Source: Anisus vortex (lineage: Eukaryota; Mollusca; Gastropoda; Planorbidae). Taken from it: DNA of 64,000 nt. Below the pieces are notes generated by a model. The model saw only the letters and a list, made by a program, of their open reading frames with translations. It did no database searches and had not been told where the DNA came from. Positions 10,201-20,117 of the stretch are shown here, one piece after another. The stretch is taken from the NCBI GenBank assembly GCA_949126835.1, contig OX421492.1, positions 42,013,498 to 42,077,497 on the forward strand. The letters are read 5' to 3'. A program made the position numbers and the translations under genes. Position 1 is the stretch's first letter, and every line of letters starts with the position of its first letter.

Positions 10201-13200
10201 TTATTAAATATAAAACGTTTTAATGATTTTCTCTATAACGCTCCATTTTCCGCTGGTCTTGGTCTTGCTACGGCACTAAATAAATTGACTAATAAAAAAA
10301 ATGTGGTTGAGCAGTTTGACTTTCACGCTGTTGGCACGCTGAATGATTTAAAAATCATAGTTTGGCACACTATAAGGCAAAGGTTGCCGACCCCTGGACT
10401 ATTCATTTACATTAATAATATTCATACGAGCTCTGTATGTTTGAAAACTACGGTAAGTATTTATTGACAATTCTAACTCTCGCGTCAACCTAACATTTGT
10501 TGAAAACTCAAACAAAGTAAATAAACACTACCATATTAGGAAGTAGCATGATCACTCATATCGACTAAAAGCTAAACATTTTAGAAAATATTAAAACGAA
10601 GATTAGTATTACCATAATTGATATTTTTAACTTAGGCTTGCGTGATTCCTTTAGCCTACTTTCGATTTCAATTAATAGTTAGAGCCGTTAATAAGGAATG
10701 TTTTGTAACAATATCCCTTACATTTCTAAACAATATTTATTAAAACACAAGAGAAGCAATGATAATTAGCTAAATATAGAAGAATAATTGAATTCTTGAT
10801 TTCAATTTAATAAAGACAAAATCATACCCAAATATTTATTGAAAAAAGGAAAGTTAATAAAATTAAATACTGACTATGTTGGCATGTTCCTTTAAACCGC
10901 GCATCAAAGGTTTGGCCTTTTCACAATAATTGTGTACAAATGTATTGCATGGGATCGAAACACATGGAGATACGAATACCGGTAAGCTTGTGCCTTAACA
11001 GAGAGAAACAAAACAAAGTCTTTGTACATAGATCAGTGAAACTAAACCATTAAAACAAACATTACATTGTATTTGATAGCATAAATAATGCTAAAATAGT
11101 TTACTAAGAAAAGAATTAAAAATCTTAAAACCTTCATTAGAAACAATCATCATCATCATCTTTGGCACCTTAGCCCATGGAGGGCTCTGACCTGCCTCAG
11201 TACCTCCTTCCACTCGGACCTATCCATCGCCTTCTTTTTCCAGGCCTGGACCCCGATCTGTCGCAGATCCATCTCGACATCGTTCAACCATCTCAGTCTG
11301 GGTCTGCCTTTAGGTCGTTTTCATCTGGGGTTCCGAGTATATATAACTTTTCCTCCTCTGCAGCTTGGCATTCGTTCCAGGTGTCGGTCCAGGGTAATCT
11401 GCCCTTCTCTATTTCACTCACAATAGTAAGGTCTTCATATAATTCATACACATCTCTATTGGTGCGCACCCTCCATCCATTTTCATTTTTTGTTGGTCCC
11501 AAAAAATTTCTGAGGACTTTTCTTTCCCAGGTATTTAATATATTATTTTATTTAATATATTATTTTCTGTGTTTTTTGTAAGTGTCCTGGTCTCACTGCC
11601 ATAAGTGACCTCTAGACTTATTGTTTTGTAGATTATTTTTATTTTTTTTCTCGAGAAGTTTTTTTTATTATGTTGTAGCTACTGTAGTATGTTTTCTTGC
11701 CTGCTGCTATTCTTTCTTTCACTTCTGCTAAAATGTCATTGCTTTCAGTGATTGTATATCCTAAGTACTTAAAGTTATTTACTTTTTCGCAATTATGGTT
11801 TCTAATTTTGATGACATATTTTGTTTGTTCTTCTTCTCTTGACGTGTACATGTATTTTGTGTGTGTGTGTTAATTTCTAGTCCTGCTTTTATTGATGCAT
11901 CTTCTAATTCTATTAATGATTATGTGATTTCTTTCATGCTTTTTTTTCTAGTAGTGCAATGTCATCTGGATAGGCAAGGTACTGGATGGGTTGGCTGTAT
12001 ATGGTGCCTGTTGTTGTGGGCGTTCGTTCTCTCTAAGGAAATATCTTGTTATTGTTTCCCTTGTGTCAATATGGATATTTCGTATTACCCTATCTAGGGT
12101 GATGTTAAAGAGTAAGCAGGACAGCGAGACTCCTTATCTAAGTCCGCGTCTAATTTTGAATTCTCTTGAATATTCACCGTGGATCTTTATTTTACATTTA
12201 GAGTTGTTCAGCGTCATGTGTATTAATCTTGTTAGTTTGTTGGGTATACCAAATTCCCGTAGTGTTTCATAAAGAAATAAAGGAATTTTCTTTTAATGCT
12301 GTCATAGGCCATTTTGTAGTCCACATAAAGTTGGTGTATTGGGAAATTATATTCATGGCATTTCTCTAAGAGGCATCGGAGAGTAAAGATGTGGTCAGTG
12401 GTTGATTTATTTCTTCTAAATCCACATTGATAATCCCCTAATATCTTTTCAGTGTATTGTTCCAGTCGTTTTGCGATTAGTTTTAAAATTATCTCATAGG
12501 TTACATTTAGAAAGGATATTCCTCTATAGTTGGCACATTGTAGTTTGAATCCTTTTTTATGCATTGGTGTTAAGATGGCTGTTTGGCATTCTGTGGGCAT
12601 TTTTTCCTCATCGCAAAATTGGTTAATGAGATTATGTGCAAATTACTTCCTCTATATTTGATAAGTTCTGCTCTGATTAGGACTTCACCAGGGGCTTTGT
12701 GGTTATTCATTGTCTTGCATTCTATATTATTGCTAAAGTTGACAATGGAAGAATTTGAAAATGATTCATAACAATTAAAAGAATGTTTCTATTTACCTAA
12801 AATGTTTGAACTATGGTTATTGACATCTCCTTCAACTTTTCTCTTTTTGGAATTGGGCTGTTGAAAGTAAGATAATAATAAGAGAATTTTTACACAATTT
12901 TATTTTAGTCTTTCACAGTCTTTTCAAGTCTTGTATCCCAATTAAAGACAAATGAACCTTTTGAAACTGAAAAAACTATCCTTAGTTCACAGCAAGGATA
13001 ATGTATTGGCTACAATAGTAGGCTTAAAATAACTAATTTTTGATAATATAATCCTTTAAAAAAAATCAAATTTGACTAATTAATTGATAGACTTTAACCA
13101 AATGAAATAAAAGGAAAACAACATGGTAATTAATCATTCATAAATGGATTATAAATCATTTCTTTTTAGAATACCTATATCACATAAAATAACACACTTG

Positions 13201-16200
13201 TATCTTGGATTCACACCTGCAATGTATCTATCATTGCACTTTACTATAAGTGCCTAAAAATAACAGACGAGTCTTCAGGGGTGAACTAATAAGGGCACAC
13301 CAAGATCCCGTCCAAGCGCCAGCCACCACGAGGCACGCCTATCAGGTATGCCGCTTAATGTAGGGTACAGTCTCAGCAGCCACTACTTCTTCCCACTGCG
13401 GTATTCAGTGGTGACTCGCCCTTATACTTGCAATGTCGCCTGGTAGCGCAAATTCCATACTACAGGTATGGGCATCCAGGCACCAAGTCGGGCTGCGCAC
13501 ATTGCTTCCTACAATTATATCCCGTCGTACCAATTGATCCCTGGGGCCGGTTAAGCAGCGTTCACGTTTCTTCACACTAGGAGATTGCGTGGCCAGCACA
13601 ATGCTCAACCGTCTTTACTTTACCGCAACAAAAGTCAGGTACCCACGAGGGCTGGGTATACTCAGGGGCAGCCTCCAGCCCCGAGATCAACTTGTAGCCT
13701 TTACCAGGATTTGAAAACAGGACCTTCGGTACAATAGCTGAACGCGCTGCCGCTCGGCCACCTTGTCCCTCTACCATTGCACCAGAACACATCACAACTA
13801 TACATGTATATTTAAAATATATTATTACCATTTTGAATCACAACTATACATGTATATTTAAAATATATTATCACCATTTTGCTTATATATTAACTGTTAC
13901 AAATAGCCCCCCCCCCCACACACACACACTCAACGTTTACAAAATATTTTTTTGTTCCATTATAAGTAGAATAATGTAACATGGTCTAGTATACCTCTGT
14001 GGAATCACTTTCTTCACTTTCTACATCGTCAACTCTTACAGGATATGGGATGTCAGTTTCTTGGACAACATCACTCAGATTTTCAGCTTTCACTTGCTGA
14101 ATGTATTGACATTAAATCAAAGGCTATTTTACTAACTGACTATCTAAACATTTGAACAACTTTCTGAACTTGTAAATTTGTACAAAATGACTATATCATA
14201 CTAATGTATTATCTGATCCTTTTACTACACTCTCTAAAAAGTTACATAATGTTTTGAATTCTAGATGGCAGTTACCGGTATGCATAATTGTTTTAATAAT
14301 AATTATTTTTTCTTTCTTCAAATGAAAATAAAACAAAGTTTTACAAGTAATTATTATACAATTACATAAAAATAAGGCATCAATCCCCAATACTTAATGA
14401 AATATCATACCTTAAATAATGCATCAATCTCCAATATTAAATAAAATTTTATACCTTAAATAAAGCATCAAGCTCCAATACTTTTTGTGGAAATGTTTCT
14501 CTGACTAGTTGCTCGCTCTGCAAAGTTTAGAATATAAATAAATTGATTATTGACAAATTGGTAGAAAGTGTATTTTGGCACTAATAACTATATTCATTGA
14601 CATAATTTAAGAGAAAATGTCATTTATTGGTGGCATACAAGAGCACATTCCATTTATTGAGTGTCACGGTCAATTCAAGAGCACAAACAATTCAATAAAA
14701 AAGTCGAATACAAGAACACAGTTTATTTAATGAGTGGAGTTTGTTGTCATTGTAAATAACTTAAATGTTTAAAAGAAGTATGTTTCTACTTCTGGTTCTA
14801 GAAGAACAAAAGGCATTAGTCTACTGTTTCCTGCCAGACATAATTCCAGGCTATCCCGCACCATGCTCCATAACATTGTGTCACCAAATCTGCCCTGGGC
14901 ATCCTCTGTGCTGTTTACCTTAAGGGTTCAAGTCTAGGAGATTATCTAGCTCTCTGTGGCCCTTTCAACTCTACTTTCTGTCTAGGATTTGGCAGTCTAC
15001 TTTTTGTTTTTAATTGCACTTTAGCCAGGGTATTGCAGAGTATATATTTTTTTTATTCAAGATTACATGTAGCAAAAATAACAGTTTAATCCTTAAAATC
15101 AAATTTTAATTCCATATAAATGTATGCATTGGCTGGTACAAAAACAATCACAGAAGTACTACTGTACAATTAAGCTCTATTTTCTCATAGTATGTAAGGA
15201 ACAACTCTGTCTGTTACCCTATTTAAAAAAAAAGCTAGACGGTTTACTCATTTACACCTCAAACACACAAAAAGGAAAAAGAAAGTGACCCCAACTTTCT
15301 CTAATTAACTAAAGTCCATTAGGAAATGATAATATCTATAAAACAACTCAAAAGAAAGTGAACGCAACTTTGTCTAATTAACTAAAGTCCATTAAGAAAT
15401 GATACTATCTATAAAACAAGTCAAATAAAATATCTCTGAGTATATCGAGATGCAATTCTAACTCTCAAGGATCAGTCAAAAACAAATTAAATTCTGCATT
15501 GTGAAATCTGCAGAGAATAAAAAATATTAGAAAGATTCTAACAAAAGAGGCATGTGAGACATTAATCGTATGCCTGGTAAATTCTCAGACTACGCCAACT
15601 GTCTGAACATAGGATTGCCAGAGTAAAAAAAAACTACCAAGGGTTCAAAAAACGGCTGCAAAAATTGTTTTAAATAATGAAGGAAATCAACAACCTGTCT
15701 AAAGAAATCGCACTGGCTATCTTTAACACTTAGGATGAAATTATAAATTCTGACTATGCTCTATAAAAGTCTTCATGGTCAATCTCCCCAGTACATGAGA
15801 TCCATGGTTGAACTACACACATCAGAGAAAAAAGTACTGCGTTCTAACAAAATACACATCAACAGTTCAAGGTAAAAAAAAAGTAAGGTACCCGTCGAAC
15901 CATTTGATCATTGTGCCGGTGAAGCAGCGTTCACCATTTCCAGGGGTCACGACATACTAGGGGATGTGTGGCAAGCAAAATGCCCAGCCGCCTTTACTTC
16001 ACCCCAACTAATGTCAGATACCCATCAGAGCTGGGTAGAATCGGGGACACCATCGAGTCCAGGAAAAAAACTTTGCCTTCACCAGGATTCGAACCCAGGA
16101 CCTTCGGTACGCCAGTCGAACGCGCTGCCGCTCGGACACCGTACAACTCAAGGTACCATATGTAAACAGAAAAAACATTTGTAGCTTGCTCCTACAGCCT

Positions 16201-17812
16201 TCCAAACAAGCAGACAATAATATGGACATTTTGAGAAGAAAATTAAAAACATACTTATTTGATTTATTTTAAAAGCATGGGGTAAATGTAAAGCACATTC
16301 GAAGACTAATTATTATGAATAGCTCTATATAAATGATGCATTTTATAATTTGAAATAAATTTACGTAACTGACATACATGGGTGCAAGTGCGTGTCCACC
16401 AATTGGCCTATCCTATAGGCCCGTAAGCAAGAGTTGACAAAGCAAAAAAAGCTTACAAGTTTCATCGTAAAATAATAATTTAGCACATACGTCATATGTC
16501 TAATGCGTGTATGTGTTTTATTACAATCAACAAAAAAAAATCCAGCATCTAGTCAAAATTCTCAATTTAATAATCAAATTTCCAATTGGCTGTCATGGCA
16601 GCCATAGCCGGCAATCTCGCATATAGTCAAGTGTATAACATGTATATAATACATCATACCGTTTAAAGCAGGTTAGTCTTTTCCAATCTTTGTTTTCTTG
16701 TAACTTGACCTTAAATTTTCATTTGTTTTTGTTTTGTTTGTTTTTTGCTATTGTGAGAAAGTCAATATAGCACCAGATTACATGGTGAATTTTTTTTTAT
16801 CATATATTATTGCTGGAGATGCTGTCTCTATAAGCAGGTGCTGAATATTCTTCTGAAGCATCTCCTCCACATAGCCTGTCACTTTTAGTGCATGTCAAGG
16901 ACTGACTGGCTTAGAACAATATGGCCAAGACTAATGAGGACATGTGTCTGATTCTAGGACTATTCATAATGGCCCTAACTGTGCCCTAACAGTTATTATT
17001 TGTGGGTCCCTATAGTCTGGGTAATTTGGAAAATTAGCTGTGGCTTGAATCCTTCAGCTGAGATAAATGTAGGCCTATACTGGTATTTAGATCTGTTTAT
17101 TATATTTAGATCTCTTCACAAGCGCTGATGTTGGTTAATTTGTTGTCTCTGCATTTCTCCTGAGACTTGATAATGAAAGAAGAGTAATGACCCTGCAGTG
17201 CCTTTATTCATGTTATTGTGATATGCGCTATGTTCCAATGTATATATGCTTAGTGTTTTTTTCTTTATTAAAGTATAAATCAAATTAAAAGAACGCTTTA
17301 ACTCTTATTCAATATTTAGGTATGCTATCATTATCATGATGTAAACAATGATTCATGCCTCAAATTCAAAAAGACAAGGTGGGGATGGAAGATTGGCGTG
17401 CAATTATACACTTGGCATTCAAAAAATTCAAAATGAATGATAGAAGAGTAAGATGTATAATTAGGCTACTAACATAAGGTTGCCCATATAAATATGAAAT
17501 GTTATTATATTTTGAATAGACGCAATCATTTAAATGTTTATCATTATAAATGTTTAATCTCTTATTTCTAATCTATTATAATTACATAAATAATACTAAG
17601 ATAATTTATATTAAAATTCTATAAAAATAGTCTTTGCCTAAATTATATTTTGTAATTACACATTTTTATTTCTAAAAACGAAAACGTTACAAATTTAAAT
17701 AAGCCAAATGGCAAAAATTATAATGATATTAATTTGCCTACCTCTTTCTTAAATTGTTCGATAAATTCAGTGACCTGAAGAGCGATGAAAAAAAATATTT
17801 ATAAAATATGTT

Positions 17813-17897
<85 letters not shown>

Positions 17898-19745
17898 ATT
17901 GTCTATTACTATATCTTTTACAAAAAAAAAAAAAAGAAAAAAAAAGTTTTTGAATTTGGGCTTTGGCTTTGTTTGGGGCTTTTAATTTCACTGTTGCAGC
18001 TTTACATCTAGAAATTACACAAGTCAGCGTAAAAATGATTGAATTTGCTTTAATTGGCTAGACCTACACTCTTCAATGAAACTTAGACTACACAGACTCA
18101 GACGTCACACTCACAGTCTGAAGACTAAAAACATAAAGGCCTAATTGGAATACAAATGCTATATATACTTATTTTCAACACTTTGGTTCAAAGAGATAAA
18201 TATAAATAACATCATCATCATCAATCCCTTGACCGTTGTGGTCGTTGTGGGGAGCGAATGGACACCTTGTGCGGCTGTCAATAGTTGAGTCAACTGCAGC
18301 CCTGTCCAATCTTTTATATTGTCGAACCAGCATTTCCGCTGACGGCCTCTCCGACGTTTATCTTCTACAGTGCTTTGAAGAATTATTTTTGGCAGATTAT
18401 TATGCCGCATTACATGACCAAACCATGTTAGTTTGCGCCATTTCATTGTCGCCATAATGGTTTCATGAGGGCATGCAATTGAGGATATTCTGTCCCAAAT
18501 ATACGCATTAGTCCTGTGTTTAACGTAGGAGATTCGAAGTATTTTACTCATGCATTTTTTTTTCGAATGCCTGCAACTTGTTTTTATTTGCTGCCCCAGG
18601 GAAAGACCTTGTTTGTGCTTTATTGATGCTAGATTTGATTTTGGATTATTATGTGACTACCATGTTCGTGATTTTTTAGTCAAGCGATGGCTTTGTGCAA
18701 ATTTTAGTAATCTAACTACCCTGTCATTTGTTTCACCCCATTCACATTTTTAACTGTTCCTGACAACTGTTGGAAAGAGTCAGGGCCGACTTTTGCATTC
18801 CAGTCACCCATTATAACTAGAATATCTTTCTTTGGTGTTGATGATTTGTTCTATTTCCTCGTATAATGTTTCAACTTCTTCTTCATCGTGGTAGGAAGTT
18901 GGGGCGTAAACTTGTATGATCGTGAGGTTGTGGGGTTTTGCACAAATCATTATGCTGATCAGTCTACTTGATATTGGCGAGCAGCTGATAACTGATCTAG
19001 TTTAATCCTTTCTCACTAGACATGCTACAACTTATTGATATTGATGCTGGAATTGATCCCCGCTGAACTATATTTTGTGGCCTTCATCTGTTGAGGTTTC
19101 TTCAAATCCTGTCCAGCGGACTTCAGCAAACCCTATGATGTCCCATTTATACAGCTGTAGTTCGTGCGTCAGATCCTTCACTTTCCCACACTGATACAGG
19201 GTTCTGACTTTCCAAGTGCCTAGAGTCACTGATACAGGGTTCTGACTTTCCAAGTGCCTAGAGTCACTGATACAGGGTTCTGACTTTCCAAGTGCCTAGA
19301 GTCACCCATTCTTTGTGAAGCTTGATAGCCAGGTTGGTTGGGTTGACTGGGTTTGGCACTGTTGTATCCATTTTTTCCCTTTCTGTAGGCCTGTAGACTT
19401 GGTGGCGCCCAACTCCTCTCCAAGTTGTTGGTGGATTTATTTATTAACTTTTTTTTTATAATGGATCGAACCCAGGATGTCTAGCTTTTGACTTTGCTAT
19501 CGATCCGCATTTGTGCACAATATGGCGGCGAAACCATGAATGACATACAAAAACAAGATGGCCTTGGTCGTTTCATCCAAGGTTATACGAATTTATTTAA
19601 TGTATGATTTAAATACACTTACTTTCAGTGACTTTAATTGAGATATTTCGTATAAACACTGTGGATATGTAAATCAATGCATTATTGTAAAGAATTTCGT
19701 AGCATAACATACCTTCTCTGAATCTAACTTAGACTGCGTTGACAT
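7144..19745 (-). CDS. PSME3: Proteasome activator PA28gamma-like (copy A), 10 coding exons, 256 aa, Asp at the Lys188 position
   Basis: Encodes an 11S/REGgamma-type activator, which forms heptameric rings that dock on the 20S proteasome in the nucleus and open its gate. Spliced exons: 19,713-19,745; 17,742-17,774; 14,455-14,517; 13,995-14,096; 12,797-12,857; 10,875-10,993; 8,139-8,207; 7,906-8,028; 7,336-7,422; 7,144-7,224. They total 771 nt with all junctions in frame. Recognisable blocks are FPQKVLELD (helix 1 region), an acidic linker with SKKRKV (NLS-like), PKIEDGNNFGVSIQ (activation loop, Asn153 equivalent to human Asn151), SKIAKYP, and a C-terminal tail ending NMY. The human protein has 254 residues. 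The oddity is RAD at residues 188-190, where REGgamma has RAK (Lys188). No stop, frameshift or broken splice site was found, so it appears functional. A second full gene lies in copy B. Expression is unknown. Confidence 0.93.
7336..7422 (-). CDS. PSME3: PSME3 copy A, exon 9 (aa 202-230)
   Basis: Acceptor TTGCAG, donor GTGAGT. It begins EDHRQS (human EDYRRT) and ends AILAMRNQY (human IISELRNQY). Confidence 0.95.
7906..8028 (-). CDS. PSME3: PSME3 copy A, exon 8 (aa 161-201, Asp190 switch residue)
   Basis: Acceptor TTCAG, donor GTAGGT. It contains SFYYSSRADIVSKIAKYPYI. The Asp codon (7,939-7,941) aligns with human Lys188. Fourteen of 41 residues differ from copy B. Confidence 0.95.
8139..8207 (-). 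CDS. PSME3: PSME3 copy A, exon 7 (aa 138-160, activation loop)
   Basis: Acceptor GATAG, donor GTATGT. VEMWITFLIPKIEDGNNF followed by GVSIQ aligns with human VKMWVQLLIPRIEDGNNF. The loop Asn needed for gate opening in mammalian REGgamma is intact. Confidence 0.95.
9047..10396 (+). mobile_element. hAT element in intron 6 of PSME3 copy A
   Basis: The termini CAGGGATCGGCAACCT and AGGTTGCCGACCCCTG are inverted repeats, flanked by near-matching 8-bp repeats GACTAGAC (9,039-9,046) and GACTATTC (10,397-10,404). A remnant transposase-like frame at 9,378-9,656 (MERFVSCLEANKVY...FLNDMATHFSELNLYLQGQGR) resembles GTF2IRD2/ZBED-type hAT proteins. The body is otherwise decayed. Copy B has the empty site near 35,812. 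Confidence 0.85.
10875..10993 (-). CDS. PSME3: PSME3 copy A, exon 6 (aa 98-137)
   Basis: Acceptor GTTAAG, donor GTCAGT. It starts with the split Gly codon followed by TSLPVFVSP (human GTKVFVMP) and continues NYCEKAKPLMRGLKEHANI. It is two codons longer than copy B and human in the linker-helix 2 hinge. Confidence 0.9.
11142..12710 (-). mobile_element. 5'-truncated LINE (RT) in intron 5 of PSME3 copy A
   Basis: Reverse-transcriptase fragments on the minus strand: 12,232-12,600 has NYRGISFLNV, GDYQCGFRRNKSTTDHIF and YVDYKMAYDSI (RT motifs), 11,639-11,851 has FKYLGYTITES (thumb), and 11,293-11,502 is the C-terminus. The frame is broken several times. The 3' end has a GATGATGATGATG tail, as in I-clade or jockey-like LINEs. 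Copy B lacks it (36,530-36,550), so it arrived after the duplication or was lost cleanly. Confidence 0.8.
12797..12857 (-). CDS. PSME3: PSME3 copy A, exon 5 (aa 78-97, NLS-like)
   Basis: Acceptor AACAG, donor GTAAAT, ending in phase 1. PNSKKRKVEGD aligns with human TYKKRRLDE, and the basic patch fits nuclear localisation. Confidence 0.9.
13201..13257. other. Single-copy seed of the copy-B 42-bp minisatellite
   Basis: Contains TCTTGGATTCACACC and CTATCATTGCACTT in unique form. The same place in copy B is an array of about 20 units at 37,040-37,920. Confidence 0.7.
13276..13780 (-). mobile_element. Composite GC-rich repeat plus SINE, shared by both copies
   Basis: The left half is a GC-rich interspersed repeat (CCCACTGCGG, ACTCGCC, TAGCGCAAATTCCATAC). 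The right half, from about 13,521, is a SINE-like sequence with GGCCAGCACAATGC and a GAACGCGCTGCCGC tRNA-like head on the minus strand. The same composite sits at 37,938-38,455, so it predates the duplication. Confidence 0.7.
13995..14096 (-). CDS. PSME3: PSME3 copy A, exon 4 (aa 44-77)
   Basis: Acceptor ATTCAG, donor GTATAC. It begins QVKAENLSDV and includes DIPYPV (compare human MNLPVPD), then an acidic stretch VESEESDSTE. This is the flexible linker region of PA28gamma. Confidence 0.9.
14455..14517 (-). CDS. PSME3: PSME3 copy A, exon 3 (aa 23-43)
   Basis: Acceptor TTGCAG, donor GTATAA. It contains FPQKVLELDALFK, matching the human FPKKLLELDSFLK block. Two partial duplicates of its 3' end and donor follow in the intron (14,370-14,450). 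Confidence 0.92.
14870..15390. other. Part of a copy-A-specific insertion, unclassified
   Basis: The interval 14,865-16,590 is missing from copy B. This left part has no recognisable coding or terminal motif, apart from a local direct repeat of about 65 bp at 15,287 and 15,352. Confidence 0.4.
15390..16360 (+). mobile_element. Decayed LINE 3' fragment interrupted by a SINE
   Basis: Plus-strand C-terminal RT-like peptide PYVNRKNICSLLLQPSKQ then DILRRKLKTYLFDLF and stop (about 16,152-16,272), typical of the ends of CR1/L2/RTE-like ORF2 proteins. The SINE at 15,880-16,145 splits it, so the upstream part is less certain. Confidence 0.6.
15880..16145 (-). mobile_element. tRNA-derived SINE inside a LINE fragment
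   Basis: Full-length family member with CCAGGATTCGAACCC (inverted B box) near 16,081. Flanked by an imperfect duplication, AGTTCAAGGTA left and AACTCAAGGTA right. Confidence 0.8.
17310..17358. other. Single-copy seed of the copy-B 35-bp minisatellite
   Basis: Contains ATTTAGGTATGCTATCAT and AATGATTCATGC once, where copy B has about 70 tandem units at 40,455-42,915. Confidence 0.75.
17742..17774 (-). CDS. PSME3: PSME3 copy A, exon 2 (aa 12-22)
   Basis: Acceptor CTTCAG, donor GTAGGC, protein VTEFIEQFKKE, phase 0 on both sides. A long (AT)n tract begins about 45 bp upstream of the acceptor. Confidence 0.88.
17818..17893. repeat. (AT)n microsatellite, ~37 repeats, near exon 2
   Basis: Perfect AT dinucleotide tract about 45 bp upstream of the exon 2 acceptor of PSME3 copy A (read on the minus strand). 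The copy B counterpart (44,245-44,300) is shorter and interrupted. Confidence 0.95.
18209..19436 (-). mobile_element. APE-type LINE, internally deleted, intron 1 of PSME3 copy A
   Basis: Minus strand. The 3' part (18,159-18,551) has LTWFGHVMRHNNLP and GRQRKCWFDNIKDWTGL with a GATGATGATG tail. The 5' part (19,068-19,253) has LGTWKVRTLYQCGKV and DIIGFAEVRWTGF, an APE-endonuclease N-terminus. Compared with copy B (44,659-47,873), the middle, including most of the RT, is replaced by about 80 bp of unrelated filler. A 38-bp segment is triplicated at 19,195-19,305. Confidence 0.85.
19519..19530 (+). promoter_or_regulatory. YY1-like motif in intron 1
   Basis: AATATGGCGGCG matches the YY1 core ATGGCGGC and is conserved in copy B at about 47,958. 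Function is inferred only from the motif. Confidence 0.25.
19713..19745 (-). CDS. PSME3: PSME3 copy A, coding exon 1 (aa 1-11)
   Basis: Starts at the first ATG, reads MSTQSKLDSEK, then splices at GTATGT. The protein is identical to copy B exon 1. A start here gives the same N-terminal length as the human protein. Confidence 0.88.
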
Positions 19746-19919
19746 TTTAGAAAATAGTAAAAAATTTTAACGATAAATAATAAAAAGGAAGTGTCTCTTG
19801 GTAGTCACCGATCAATAGAAATATGTTTTGCGCATCCTTCATAAAATTGTTAGTGCAAAGTTAAGCCAGCGAAAACTGATCAATATAAACAACATTATTT
19901 TTAAAAACTTATTGCGCGC

Positions 19920-19945
19920 AACTGTACTATAAATAGATTACTGTT
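19920..19945 (-). promoter_or_regulatory. Candidate core promoter, PSME3 copy A
   Basis: On the minus strand, TATTTATAG (TATA-like) is followed by the palindrome TGCGCGCA, about 185 nt upstream of the ATG. The arrangement is conserved in copy B (about 48,350-48,385). A LINE lies only about 370 bp upstream of the ATG in both copies. Confidence 0.3.
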
Positions 19946-20117
19946 ATATAGCTCTATAATGTGGAAAATAATCTACGTAGCTGTCATTTCACACTATCTT
20001 CAAAAACCATGTTAATGAAAGGCGTTTTGAAAATTTCAAAATCTCTATAAACAAGAAATGCCGACAGGTTCTGTTTCGGGATGCAAACGAATAGACTAAG
20101 CAAAAGAAAGAGAGTAA

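Noticed and set aside
14401..14450. An additional coding exon between exons 3 and 4 of copy A
   Set aside because: It is a partial duplicate of the exon 3 end with a donor but no acceptor, and adding it would not match any PA28 protein.
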